From JANYHF01 sp031393505 (GTDB lineage Bacteria; Pseudomonadota; Alphaproteobacteria; Rhizobiales; Hyphomicrobiaceae), in the NCBI GenBank assembly GCA_031393505.1, contig JANMVX010000213.1, positions 1 to 5,709 of the forward strand: a stretch of DNA of 5,709 nucleotides, in the 5' to 3' direction. Position 1 is the stretch's first letter, and every line of letters starts with the position of its first letter. The translations under genes and the position numbers were made by a program. The notes below the pieces were generated by a model, which was not told where the DNA came from, made no database searches, and worked only from the letters and a program-made list of their open reading frames with translations. Positions 1 through 5,428 of the stretch are shown here, piece after piece.

Positions 1-1839
1 GGACGCCGCCGGCAGAGCGACCGCGATCCCAAGACGCTTGATCCGCCGCAAGCGCCCTCGCGGCCCGATTGGCTGGCGCGCCACCGCGAGATCATCCGGC
101 TGGTAGCGGCCATTCTGCTGATCGCCGCGCTGGCGACGCTCACCCTTGGATCCATCGACGCCACCAATCTCGGCGCCGCCCATGTTGCGCCGACGGCGTC
201 GTTTCTGCTGCCTGCGGTGTTAGGCGGTTTGGCACTTTTGCTGTTCGTCATCACCGCCTTTGGTCCGCCCGCCACGGCGCAGCGCAGCGAAGCCGGACCC
301 TTCCGGCCTCCGACGCCAATCGAGATGGGAGGCTCTGCGGCGCCAGCCCAAGCGTCATCCGAAAGTCAGCAACCCGCCCCATCCCTGCGCGACCAGGCCG
401 CCGATGATGAGGCGCTGCGCAAGCTGGGCATCGATCCCGCGCACTTTGACGAGACCGAGCCGATCCGCGCTTTTCCCGCGCAAGGCGAAGACGCCGATCC
501 CTCGGCGTTCGAGAGCAACGAACCGCAAATGCTGGTGCCGGTCGGCATCGCGCCGCAAGCCGCCGCCAAAAGCAGCGTACGCGGAGCGCCCGCGGGCGGC
601 CTGGAGCCGTTCAACGTCGCGGCTGGCGATGCGCGCTTCGCCATCATCGGCATGTTCGGGGGCGACAACAATCTGTCGAACCAGGTCGCCTTCAACTTCA
701 ACCAGATGGTGACCGCCAACCGCGCCGGCGGCGTCACAGCCGTCCTCGGGCTAATTGATCTGCTGGACGCGCCCGCCAGCATTGTCGAGATCACGCCCAG
801 CGGCGAGCAACGCGTGATCGCGCAAATGGGCGAGATCGATACCGGCGACCCCGAGACCTTGGCGAAATTCTTGTCGCGGGCGCTGATCAGCTATCCGAAC
901 GCCAAAAAGGCCATCGGCTTCTGGGACCATGGCAGCGGCGTGTTCAAAGAGCAGGACGCCAAGGAGCAGATCCTGACCCGTTCGACGCGGGGCGCCGGAG
1001 CTGGCCGCGCGCCGGCGCGGCGGCTGCTCATTCCCGCCGCCGAGCGCGCCGCCATGATGGCCGCCCGCGACAAGCGCGCCATGCTGCACGACAATTCCGG
1101 CGGTGTGCTGACCAATCTGGAGGCCGGCCACATGCTGGAGGCGGCTTTTTCGCGCGCCGGACAATCCGGCCCGGTGGATCTCATTTATTCCGATACCTGT
1201 CTCAACGGCATGATCGAGGTGCTGGAGGAGTTGGGGCACTACGGAGCAACCATCGCCGCCTCGGCCGAAACCGAGCCCAGCAACGGCTGGAATTATGAGG
1301 GCTGGCTGAGGCGCATGGCGCGCCAGACGCCGCAGACGCCCGAGGACTGGGGGCGTCATGCCGTCGACGCCTTCGCCGACGGTTATCGCGAGCGCCCCGA
1401 CCAGTTCCCCTGTACGCTGGCCGCCTTCCACTCCGACAATCTGATCACGGAGCGGTTTGCCGATCTGGTGCAGGTCGCCGCGCGCAGCGATCTGGCCGCC
1501 TGGTCGCTGCTCTCGATCGCCCGTGGCCGGTCGCAAAACTATGACACGCGCGACAGTTTCGACATCATCAGCTTCGCGCGCCAGCTGACGGCGATCGGCG
1601 CGCAGGCCATGCCGGAGCTCGGGCGCTGCGCCCAAGCCCTCGACCAGGCCGCGCGCGAAGCCCGCATCAGCCACGTCTGGATGGGCAATGACGTGCGCGG
1701 CGCCGAAGGCCTGGCGTTCTGGTTCCCCGGCTCGGCCGGCAGCTACGAAGCCGACGTCGGCACCTACCGCCGCCTGCGCTTCGCCAAAGCGACGGGGTGG
1801 GCGGAGTATCTCGGACGGATGTATACGGGCGCGGTGTGA
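1..1839 (+). CDS. Membrane-anchored clostripain-family (C11) cysteine peptidase, 5' partial
   Basis: The frame is open from the first base with no ATG, GTG or TTG before the GTG at 217, so the true start lies upstream. A start at 217 would cut through a membrane helix and has no Shine-Dalgarno site. The 612 visible residues begin with a basic segment, then two hydrophobic helices at about 31-50 and 67-88, then a Pro/Ala/Ser/Gln-rich linker to about 190. The catalytic domain follows. It shows the family signature GGDNNL (Asp at 222), the catalytic His in WDHGSG (His310), the catalytic Cys in SDTCLNGM (Cys400), then SAETEPSNGWNYEGW and a C-terminal GLAFWFPG. C11 enzymes cleave after Arg or Lys and are usually self-processed. 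His and Cys are 90 residues apart, with an Arg-rich insert at about 327-359. Charge distribution suggests a helix hairpin with the catalytic domain in the cytoplasm, but this is inference. The family call is firm; the substrate is unknown. Confidence 0.9.
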   Translation, partial: GRRRQSDRDPKTLDPPQAPSRPDWLARHREIIRLVAAILLIAALATLTLGSIDATNLGAAHVAPTASFLLPAVLGGLALLLFVITAFGPPATAQRSEAGPFRPPTPIEMGGSAAPAQASSESQQPAPSLRDQAADDEALRKLGIDPAHFDETEPIRAFPAQGEDADPSAFESNEPQMLVPVGIAPQAAAKSSVRGAPAGGLEPFNVAAGDARFAIIGMFGGDNNLSNQVAFNFNQMVTANRAGGVTAVLGLIDLLDAPASIVEITPSGEQRVIAQMGEIDTGDPETLAKFLSRALISYPNAKKAIGFWDHGSGVFKEQDAKEQILTRSTRGAGAGRAPARRLLIPAAERAAMMAARDKRAMLHDNSGGVLTNLEAGHMLEAAFSRAGQSGPVDLIYSDTCLNGMIEVLEELGHYGATIAASAETEPSNGWNYEGWLRRMARQTPQTPEDWGRHAVDAFADGYRERPDQFPCTLAAFHSDNLITERFADLVQVAARSDLAAWSLLSIARGRSQNYDTRDSFDIISFARQLTAIGAQAMPELGRCAQALDQAAREARISHVWMGNDVRGAEGLAFWFPGSAGSYEADVGTYRRLRFAKATGWAEYLGRMYTGAV

Positions 1840-1875
1840 TGCGTCCTCCTAATGTTTTGACTCGCGCTCAGTTAA

Positions 1876-1949
1876 GTAGGGGCGATCCGTGGATCGCCCT
1901 CTCACAGTGAGTGCGCTGCACGCGGGCGACCCACGGGTCGCCCCTACGC
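1876..1949. repeat. REPIN-like inverted pair of 20-nt palindromes (copies 1 and 2)
   Basis: Two hairpin units lie at 1880-1899 and 1924-1943. Each has the form GGGCGA, three variable bases, a two-base loop, the complementary three bases, then TCGCCC. The inner triplets are TCC/GGA in the first and CCC/GGG in the second. The outer flanks are inverted: GTAGG on the left and CCTAC on the right. The pair as a whole is therefore also an inverted repeat, the arrangement typical of REPIN elements. The spacer carries further small palindromes (CTCACAGTGAG at 1901-1911 and GTGCGCTGCAC at 1911-1921). It starts about 37 nt after the C11 stop codon. Confidence 0.8.
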
Positions 1950-2003
1950 GGTGAACTCTGCCCAAGACCGCACCAACGAGAGGTCAGCACATGAGTTGGA
2001 CGG

Positions 2004-2138
2004 CGCGGTCGGTGAGGGGCGGCAATGTGGGTGGACCTTCTCACCACCGTGCGGAGCAAGCGGCGGCCCCTCACCTGTCGCCGTTTTCCTCGGCTTCGCC
2101 TCGGAGCGACATCCTCTCCCCCAAAGATGGGGGAGAGG
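2004..2138. repeat. G/C-rich composite inverted repeat, family B, unit I
   Basis: The unit begins with a 20-nt block at 2004-2023 that recurs with one change at 2221-2240. It continues with a 23-nt block at 2053-2075 that recurs with one change at 2271-2293. Within the unit, GGTGAGGGGC (2011-2020) pairs with GCCCCTCACC (2066-2075). A second stem, CCTCTCCCCC (2113-2122) with GGGGGAGAGG (2129-2138), closes on the loop AAAGAT. Repeats with CCTCTCCC/GGGAGAGG stems are, from memory, common between genes in GC-rich Proteobacteria. I cannot name the family formally. Confidence 0.75.
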
Positions 2139-2152
2139 AGAAAGACGGAGCC

Positions 2153-2183
2153 CTCCTCACCCCCTTTTTCCGGGGGAGAGGAG
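2153..2183. repeat. Degenerate copy of the family B second stem
   Basis: CTCCTCACCCCC (2153-2164) pairs with GGGGGAGAGGAG (2172-2183) with one mismatch, around a T-rich loop. It resembles the stems at 2113-2138 and 2310-2341 and sits between units I and II. It looks like a partly decayed or truncated third copy of that hairpin. Confidence 0.6.
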
Positions 2184-2220
2184 ACCGCGTCTCGCAGCCG
2201 CATTTTTGCGGCAAGAGCCA

Positions 2221-2341
2221 CGCGGTCGGTGAGGGGCAGCGACTGGCTCCGAGCCTCTTGCCACGTGCACGGAGCAAGCGGCTGCCCCTCACCCGGCGCT
2301 TGCGCGCCACCCTCTCCCCCGCAAAGAGGCGGGGGAGAGGG
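2221..2341. repeat. G/C-rich composite inverted repeat, family B, unit II
   Basis: The first stem is a perfect 13-bp match, GGTGAGGGGCAGC (2228-2240) with GCTGCCCCTCACC (2281-2293). The second is also a perfect 13-bp match: CCCTCTCCCCCGC (2310-2322) with GCGGGGGAGAGGG (2329-2341), around the six-base loop AAAGAG. Both blocks are direct repeats of unit I about 217 nt upstream. The second stem ends 23 nt beyond the stop codon of the CapA-like gene, so it is well placed to end transcription from that gene, but this is inference. Confidence 0.8.
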
Positions 2342-2364
2342 AAGACGATTCGCGCCAACACAGA

Positions 2365-3840
2365 TCAGTTCCTGCTGGCCTGTGCGGATTTGCTCCGTGA
2401 GCGCTTCTTTAGCGCCGCATCCGGCTCGGGCTTTTCCGCCGCGACCACCACGGGCGTGGTTGGCGGCGTCACATCCACCAGCTTTGGCGTCGGCAGCGGA
2501 GCGAGCCCGCGTGGTTCGCGGAACTCGCCGAGGCGCGCGGCCTGCTCTTGCGGCGACAACACTGGGCGCGGCAGCATGGCCACCGTCGTCTTGGGCGCGC
2601 TGCCCCAGCTGGCCGCAACACTCTCGCCAGCGGCGCAGCTGCGCGGCAGGGCCGGCAGGCCGGCCGCGTAAACGCGGTTGCCCACTGGAAGCACCGGCGA
2701 CACCTGCTTTGGCGAGGCCTCGGCAACCCGGTGCACCGCGCTGATATCGACAAAGGTCGTGATGTAGCCCGCCGCCGTGAGGCGCATTTTTTGCGCGCCC
2801 GGCTCCTTGGTCAGCTCCAGCAGCGCCAGCTCGCCAATGCGCTGCTCGGGTTTGCGCTGGTTCGAGATGAAATTGCCGGTGGAGTAAATCACCAGCCCCT
2901 CGCGCCCATCGGCTGATGTCACCTTCTCCCATGGACCCACCACATGAGGATGCGTGCCCACCACGGCCGTCGCCCCCGCCTCGATGGCGTCCTTGGCGAG
3001 CGTGCGCTGACGCTTTTCCGGGGTGACAGACCCCTCCTGGCCCCAATGCGGCGTCAGGATCACGGCGTCGATCTCGGGCGAGGCGGTGAGCCGCCTGATT
3101 TCGCCCAGCACCTTTTCGCGCTCGGAAAAGCAGTTCAGAACTTGACCTTTACGGTCATCAAAACCGTTCAGCGAAAACGTGCAGGCCAGCCAGGCGACGT
3201 TGAAGCCTTTTACCCGCGTCACGATGCTGTAGGGCTGATCGAGCGAGGCGCGATCATGCGTCCCCGAAAACGCCAGGCCGCGCTTCTGCATGTTGAACAC
3301 GGTGCGGTCGACGCCGATCGCGCCCCGATCGAACGCATGGTTGTTGGCGGTCGAAACAACGTCAAAGCCGCTGGCGATGAGATCGTCGATCACCGAGGGG
3401 TGATAGTTATAGCTCAGCGTCAGCACCGGCGCGCTGTAGACCTTGTTGTTCCATTCGCGCCCGGGGTCCTTGACGATATCGAGCCCGGAGGTGACGCCAT
3501 CGGCCGCCGCGCCCTCGAAGTTGGCGTAGGTCAAGTCGGCGTTCGCCAGCACGCTGGCCAGCGGCTTCCAGAAATCGCGATAGTTGCCCGCCGGGGTCAG
3601 CGCCTGCTGCTCCAGTTGCTTGTGGAACAGAAGATCGCCCACCGCCACGATGGTCAGACGGTCACCCTTGGCGCAGGGCCGGACGAAATCGATGCTTTTG
3701 CCGGCGGCGGCGACCGGCGACGGGCCGTCGTCCAGCGGCGCGGTCCGGACGTGCGATTTGCGGGCGGCGGCGGGCGAGGTGGCAACCATAAGTGCGCCCA
3801 GGGCCAGCACTGCCGAACGGACGAGCATCTGCAACCTCAT
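2365..3840 (-). CDS. CapA-family secreted protein (metallophosphoesterase-like fold)
   Basis: The family is named for CapA of poly-gamma-glutamate capsule synthesis; most bacterial members have unproven roles in the cell envelope. Counting from the ATG at 3840, a signal peptide covers about residues 1-27, with a hydrophobic core and a cleavage site near SPAAA. The CapA domain spans about 63-345. Motifs seen in order are VAVGDLLFH (Asp69), YANFEG, STANNHAFDRG (Asn166, Asn167, His168), TPHWGQE (His265), GTHPHVVGP (His297, His299) and YSTGNFISNQ. These are the expected metal-site-like residues. A Pro-rich tail of about 90 residues follows and ends in a basic KKRSRSKS-like stretch. The start is uncertain. 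A TTG at 3843 is possible. An ATG at 3828 has a better Shine-Dalgarno (TGAGG, six bases away) and still leaves a signal peptide. No capB or capC partner is in the window, so capsule synthesis should not be assumed. The gene is convergent with the C11 peptidase gene. Confidence 0.9.
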   Translation of the reverse strand: MRLQMLVRSAVLALGALMVATSPAAARKSHVRTAPLDDGPSPVAAAGKSIDFVRPCAKGDRLTIVAVGDLLFHKQLEQQALTPAGNYRDFWKPLASVLANADLTYANFEGAAADGVTSGLDIVKDPGREWNNKVYSAPVLTLSYNYHPSVIDDLIASGFDVVSTANNHAFDRGAIGVDRTVFNMQKRGLAFSGTHDRASLDQPYSIVTRVKGFNVAWLACTFSLNGFDDRKGQVLNCFSEREKVLGEIRRLTASPEIDAVILTPHWGQEGSVTPEKRQRTLAKDAIEAGATAVVGTHPHVVGPWEKVTSADGREGLVIYSTGNFISNQRKPEQRIGELALLELTKEPGAQKMRLTAAGYITTFVDISAVHRVAEASPKQVSPVLPVGNRVYAAGLPALPRSCAAGESVAASWGSAPKTTVAMLPRPVLSPQEQAARLGEFREPRGLAPLPTPKLVDVTPPTTPVVVAAEKPEPDAALKKRSRSKSAQASRN

Positions 3841-3969
3841 CAAGGAAATCCGGCGCGCAGCCTAAGCGATTGAGTCTCCAGCTCCAAGCCGCCAAGCGCC
3901 GCGCCTCGCCGGGTTGGCGGTATGGTGTGTCCTGGCGGCCGCATGCGGAGGGTGGATCATCGACGGAGA

Positions 3970-4003
3970 GGCGTAGGGGCGACCGGCGGGTCGCCCCTAC
4001 GCC
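3970..4003. repeat. Solitary palindromic repeat (copy 3 of the 20-nt family)
   Basis: Arms of 15 bp, 3970-3984 and 3989-4003, pair perfectly around a GGCG loop. The core at 3977-3996 has the same 20-nt frame as the other four copies (GGGCGA, three bases, two bases, three bases, TCGCCC), but the innermost pair is G/G and does not match. Both sides carry the outer flank seen on REPIN copies 1 and 2 (GTAGG and CCTAC). It may be an element whose spacer and inner halves have been lost. Confidence 0.75.
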
Positions 4004-4023
4004 AATGGTGCCTGTGCCTTTCG

Positions 4024-4050
4024 GCAGCAGTCTGACTCGGAGAGTGCTAA
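4024..4050. promoter_or_regulatory. Possible degenerate CIRCE (HrcA operator) upstream of usg
   Basis: The right half, GAGTGCTAA (4042-4050), matches the CIRCE right half at all nine positions. Exactly nine bases upstream, GCAGCAGTC (4024-4032) matches six of the nine bases of the left half, TTAGCACTC. CIRCE is the operator of the heat-shock repressor HrcA, normally in front of groESL or hrcA. No chaperone gene is seen here, and the left half is weak, so this may be chance. Confidence 0.3.
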
Positions 4051-4057
4051 CTTGCTG

Positions 4058-4112
4058 ATTCACAATTGATATTCAGATATTTTTCATCCGACTCATGTTA
4101 GCATCGGATAAT
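4058..4112 (+). promoter_or_regulatory. A/T-rich putative promoter region of usg
   Basis: This stretch is strikingly A/T-rich against a G/C-rich background and ends about 35 nt before the usg start codon. It contains GATAAT (4107-4112), a five-of-six match to a sigma-70 -10 box, and TTGATA (4066-4071), a five-of-six match to a -35 box. They are 35 bases apart, too far to work together, so the exact promoter is unresolved. Confidence 0.35.
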
Positions 4113-4147
4113 AGGACGTTTGCGATGCATCGAAGCGGGGCCAAGCC

Positions 4148-4417
4148 ATGCACGATCGCGATTTCGAGCGACAGTTGAAGGGGTTCTCGCTGACCACGGC
4201 CGAGATCACCTACGGCTTTCCGGATCATCCGTCGCTGCTGCAGACCTATCTCTGGCAGGATTACGACCTGCATCCCCTGTTTCCCAAGTTGCGCAAATTC
4301 CTCGACTTCTGGACGCACAATCTGGAGGGACCCCTGCGCGGCGTGCGGGTGGCGCATAAGGGGCTGATCAGCCCGTGCGAGCTGAAGTACCGCGACGGCA
4401 AGTTGGTGGTGAATTGA
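4148..4417 (+). CDS. usg: Usg-like protein
   Basis: The 89-residue product has the size and sequence of the Usg-like family (named for the gene upstream of trp genes in Caulobacter). Recognisable blocks are LTTAEITYGFPDHPSLLQ (about residues 15-32), YLWQDYDLHP, FPKLRKFLDFW and LEGPLRGVRVAHKGLI. The family is small, soluble and without a known biochemical function. There is no signal peptide or membrane helix. The ATG at 4148 has only a weak G-rich ribosome site (GGGG at 4137-4140). An in-frame TAG at 4112-4114 limits any longer start. It stands alone here: no trp genes are next to it, a repeat pair lies directly downstream, and the next genes are convergent. The family call is secure by recalled similarity; the role is unknown. 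Confidence 0.9.
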   Translation: MHDRDFERQLKGFSLTTAEITYGFPDHPSLLQTYLWQDYDLHPLFPKLRKFLDFWTHNLEGPLRGVRVAHKGLISPCELKYRDGKLVVN

Positions 4418-4431
4418 CAAATGGGCCGGCG

Positions 4432-4520
4432 GCGTCGGGGCGAGACTTGTCTCGCCCTCCCTCAATGTAACGGCATTCTGCGGTTGTTGATGGAGGGCGA
4501 GACAAGTTTCGCCCCGACGC
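4432..4520. repeat. REPIN-like 29-bp inverted repeat (copies 4 and 5)
   Basis: Arms at 4432-4460 and 4492-4520 are inverted copies matching at 28 of 29 positions, separated by 31 nt. Each arm is itself a hairpin of the 20-nt frame: 4438-4457 (inner triplets GAC/GTC, loop TT) and 4495-4514 (GAC/GTT, loop AA, one G-T wobble). The outer flanks are GCGTCG and CGACGC; the inner flanks are CTCC and GGAG. The element starts 14 nt after the usg stop and ends 12 nt from the stop of the convergent small gene, so it fills the gap. A role as a two-way terminator is plausible. Confidence 0.85.
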
Positions 4521-4532
4521 GGCAAACGCCGT

Positions 4533-4673
4533 TCACAAGCAATTCTGCAGATCGCCAATGATCCTGGCCAGATACACCAGCGATCCTTCGCGCATCCACA
4601 GCGCCAGCGCCGCCAGCACAAGCGCGACGAACCCCGCCCCGGCGGCATAGGCCAGCGCCCTCTCACCCGCCAC
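4533..4673 (-). CDS. Small single-pass membrane protein, coupled to SCO gene
   Basis: This 46-residue frame is too short for usual ORF cut-offs. Its GTG start overlaps the last 11 nt of the SCO gene. It has a strong ribosome site, AAGGAG, seven bases upstream inside the SCO coding sequence, which argues for translation coupled to SCO. The product begins with MAGERALAYAAG (GTG read as Met) and has one hydrophobic helix at about residues 8-26 (rich in Ala, Leu, Val). It then has a short tail, WMREGSLVYLARIIGDLQNCL minus its first residue, with an amphipathic look and a Cys next to the end. I do not recognise the family. Its position suggests a helper in copper delivery or oxidase assembly, but that is guilt by association. 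The longer overlapping frame on the same strand (to 4073) runs antisense through usg and is not a gene. Confidence 0.65.
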   Translation of the reverse strand: MAGERALAYAAGAGFVALVLAALALWMREGSLVYLARIIGDLQNCL

Positions 4674-5295
4674 TGATCAGCTCCTTGATCCTGGCCAGCG
4701 AGGCCTCGGTTTTTTCGCCTTGGCCGATGACGGTCTTGAGCTCGCCGCTGCGATCCATCAGGTAGATCGCCGAGGAATGGTCCACCTGATAGTCACCGTT
4801 CTTGGCCTCGCCCTTTTGCGCATAGACGCGGTAGGTCAGCAGCATCTGCTTGATCTCGGCCTCGCTGCCGGTGAGCCCGAGGATGCGCGGATCAAAAGCC
4901 TTCAGATAGTCGCCCATCACCGCCGGCGTGTCGCGGGCGGGATCGGTTGTTACGAACACCATGCGCAGTTTTTCGGCATCCGGCCCGAGCTTGGCGAGCA
5001 GGCCGCCCATGTCCTGCAAGGCGGTGGGGCAAACGTCCGGGCAATGGGTGAAACCGAAATACATTGCGTAGGGTTTGCCGGCCAGCACGGCCTCGGTCAC
5101 GCGCTGGCCGGTGTGGTCGGTCAGCGCGAACGGCCCGCCTATCGTGTGCTCGGAGATCAGCGAACCGGGCGCGATTTCCGGCAGCAGGCGCGCCACCAGC
5201 ACCACGGCCGCCAGCGTCATCAACACCAGCCACAAGATGCCCAGGCGCGGGCGCGGCACGGTCAGCGGCTTTGGCGGGTCAGGCGCGTCGGTCAT
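4663..5295 (-). CDS. SCO1/SenC-family copper chaperone
   Basis: SCO proteins are membrane-anchored thioredoxin-fold proteins that bring copper to the CuA site of cytochrome c oxidase and act on the periplasmic side. Starting at the ATG at 5295, the 210-residue product has one N-terminal helix (about 19-36). It then has the family motifs: GGPFALTDHTGQRVT, YFGFTHCPDVCPTAL with the copper-binding CxxxC (Cys85, Cys89), FVTTDPARDTP (about 115-124), and VDHSSAIYLMD with the third ligand His173. All three metal ligands are present and the length is typical. The frame opens 19 codons earlier at an ATG at 5352. The 5295 start is preferred because GGAAAG lies upstream at a workable distance and the extra residues add nothing family-like. 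It overlaps the downstream small membrane protein gene by 11 nt. No oxidase subunit genes are in the window. Confidence 0.93.
   Translation of the reverse strand: MTDAPDPPKPLTVPRPRLGILWLVLMTLAAVVLVARLLPEIAPGSLISEHTIGGPFALTDHTGQRVTEAVLAGKPYAMYFGFTHCPDVCPTALQDMGGLLAKLGPDAEKLRMVFVTTDPARDTPAVMGDYLKAFDPRILGLTGSEAEIKQMLLTYRVYAQKGEAKNGDYQVDHSSAIYLMDRSGELKTVIGQGEKTEASLARIKELISGG
4681..4686 (-). promoter_or_regulatory. Shine-Dalgarno site for the small membrane protein
   Basis: AAGGAG on the minus strand, seven bases before the GTG at 4673, lies within the 3' end of the SCO reading frame. It fixes the start of the 46-residue protein and is the best ribosome site in the window. Confidence 0.65.
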
Positions 5296-5428
5296 CCCGT
5301 CTGCTTTCCAATTCGCTTCCTGGCAACCCAGCCAATGTCGCGGATGAGACATCGCCGCAAGGCGACGCCCCTCAAACTAAGCCGGTCGCCGCTGTCGCGC
5401 AATGACAGCCGTTTTGGGGGCCTGCCCG
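5296..5428. other. Short divergent gap between SCO and MTHFR-C genes
   Basis: These 133 nt should hold the promoters of both genes, but no clear -35/-10 pair was found. A small stem, TCGCC/GGCGA with a GCAA loop (5352-5365), is visible. An in-frame TAA at 5378-5380 limits the upstream extent of the right-hand gene. Confidence 0.5.

Larger units (their letters stand above)
1840..2364. other. Gene-free convergent intergenic region packed with inverted repeats
   Basis: This 525-nt stretch lies between the stop codons of two convergent genes (C11 peptidase and CapA-like protein). It holds two different repeat families, listed separately, and an extra small hairpin at 2197-2212 (GCCGCA stem, four-T loop). 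Several long open frames cross it, but they run through the repeats and into the antisense of the CapA-like gene, and none resembles a protein. The stem-loops could serve as transcription terminators for both flanking genes, although none is followed by a clear T-run. Confidence 0.8.
3841..4147. other. Divergent intergenic region between CapA-like gene and usg
   Basis: These 307 nt must carry the promoters of both flanking genes. The left part (3841-3969) is G/C-rich, and I found no convincing promoter for the CapA-like gene in it. The middle has one copy of the 20-nt palindrome. The right part has a CIRCE-like inverted repeat, then a clearly A/T-rich stretch, then a perfect 10-base palindrome, CGATGCATCG (4123-4132), 15 nt before the usg start. 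Open frames crossing this region are not protein-like. Confidence 0.7.

Noticed and set aside
751..1674. 307-codon minus-strand open frame
   Set aside because: Lies antisense to the catalytic domain of the C11 peptidase; Gly/Ala/Arg-rich with no family motif. A shadow of high-GC coding DNA.
217..1839. C11 peptidase starting at GTG 217
   Set aside because: The frame is open to base 1, the start would lie inside the second membrane helix, and there is no Shine-Dalgarno site; the gene is treated as 5' partial.
2165..2172. Rho-independent terminator with T-run at 2165-2169
   Set aside because: The T-run is inside the loop of a hairpin, not after a stem, so it does not fit an intrinsic terminator.
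1876..2345. CRISPR array
   Set aside because: Repeats are palindromic, unequal in length and unevenly spaced, with no constant repeat-spacer pattern.
1991..2744. Plus-strand open frames of 226 and 239 codons
   Set aside because: They cross the intergenic repeats and the antisense of the CapA-like gene; no recognisable domain.
1868..3046. 392-codon minus-strand open frame
   Set aside because: Runs through both repeat families and overlaps the CapA-like gene in another frame; composition is low-complexity and not protein-like.
2944..3873. 309-codon plus-strand open frame
   Set aside because: Fully antisense to the CapA-like gene, whose motifs are clear; rich in Arg/Gly/His as expected for a shadow.
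4066..4112. TTGATA and GATAAT as a -35/-10 pair
   Set aside because: The spacing is 35 bases, far from the 16-18 needed for sigma-70; reported only as an A/T-rich promoter-like region.
4073..4666. 197-codon minus-strand open frame starting with GTG at 4666
   Set aside because: It passes through the inverted repeat and antisense through usg. The overlapping 46-codon frame has a proper ribosome site and a clean membrane helix instead.
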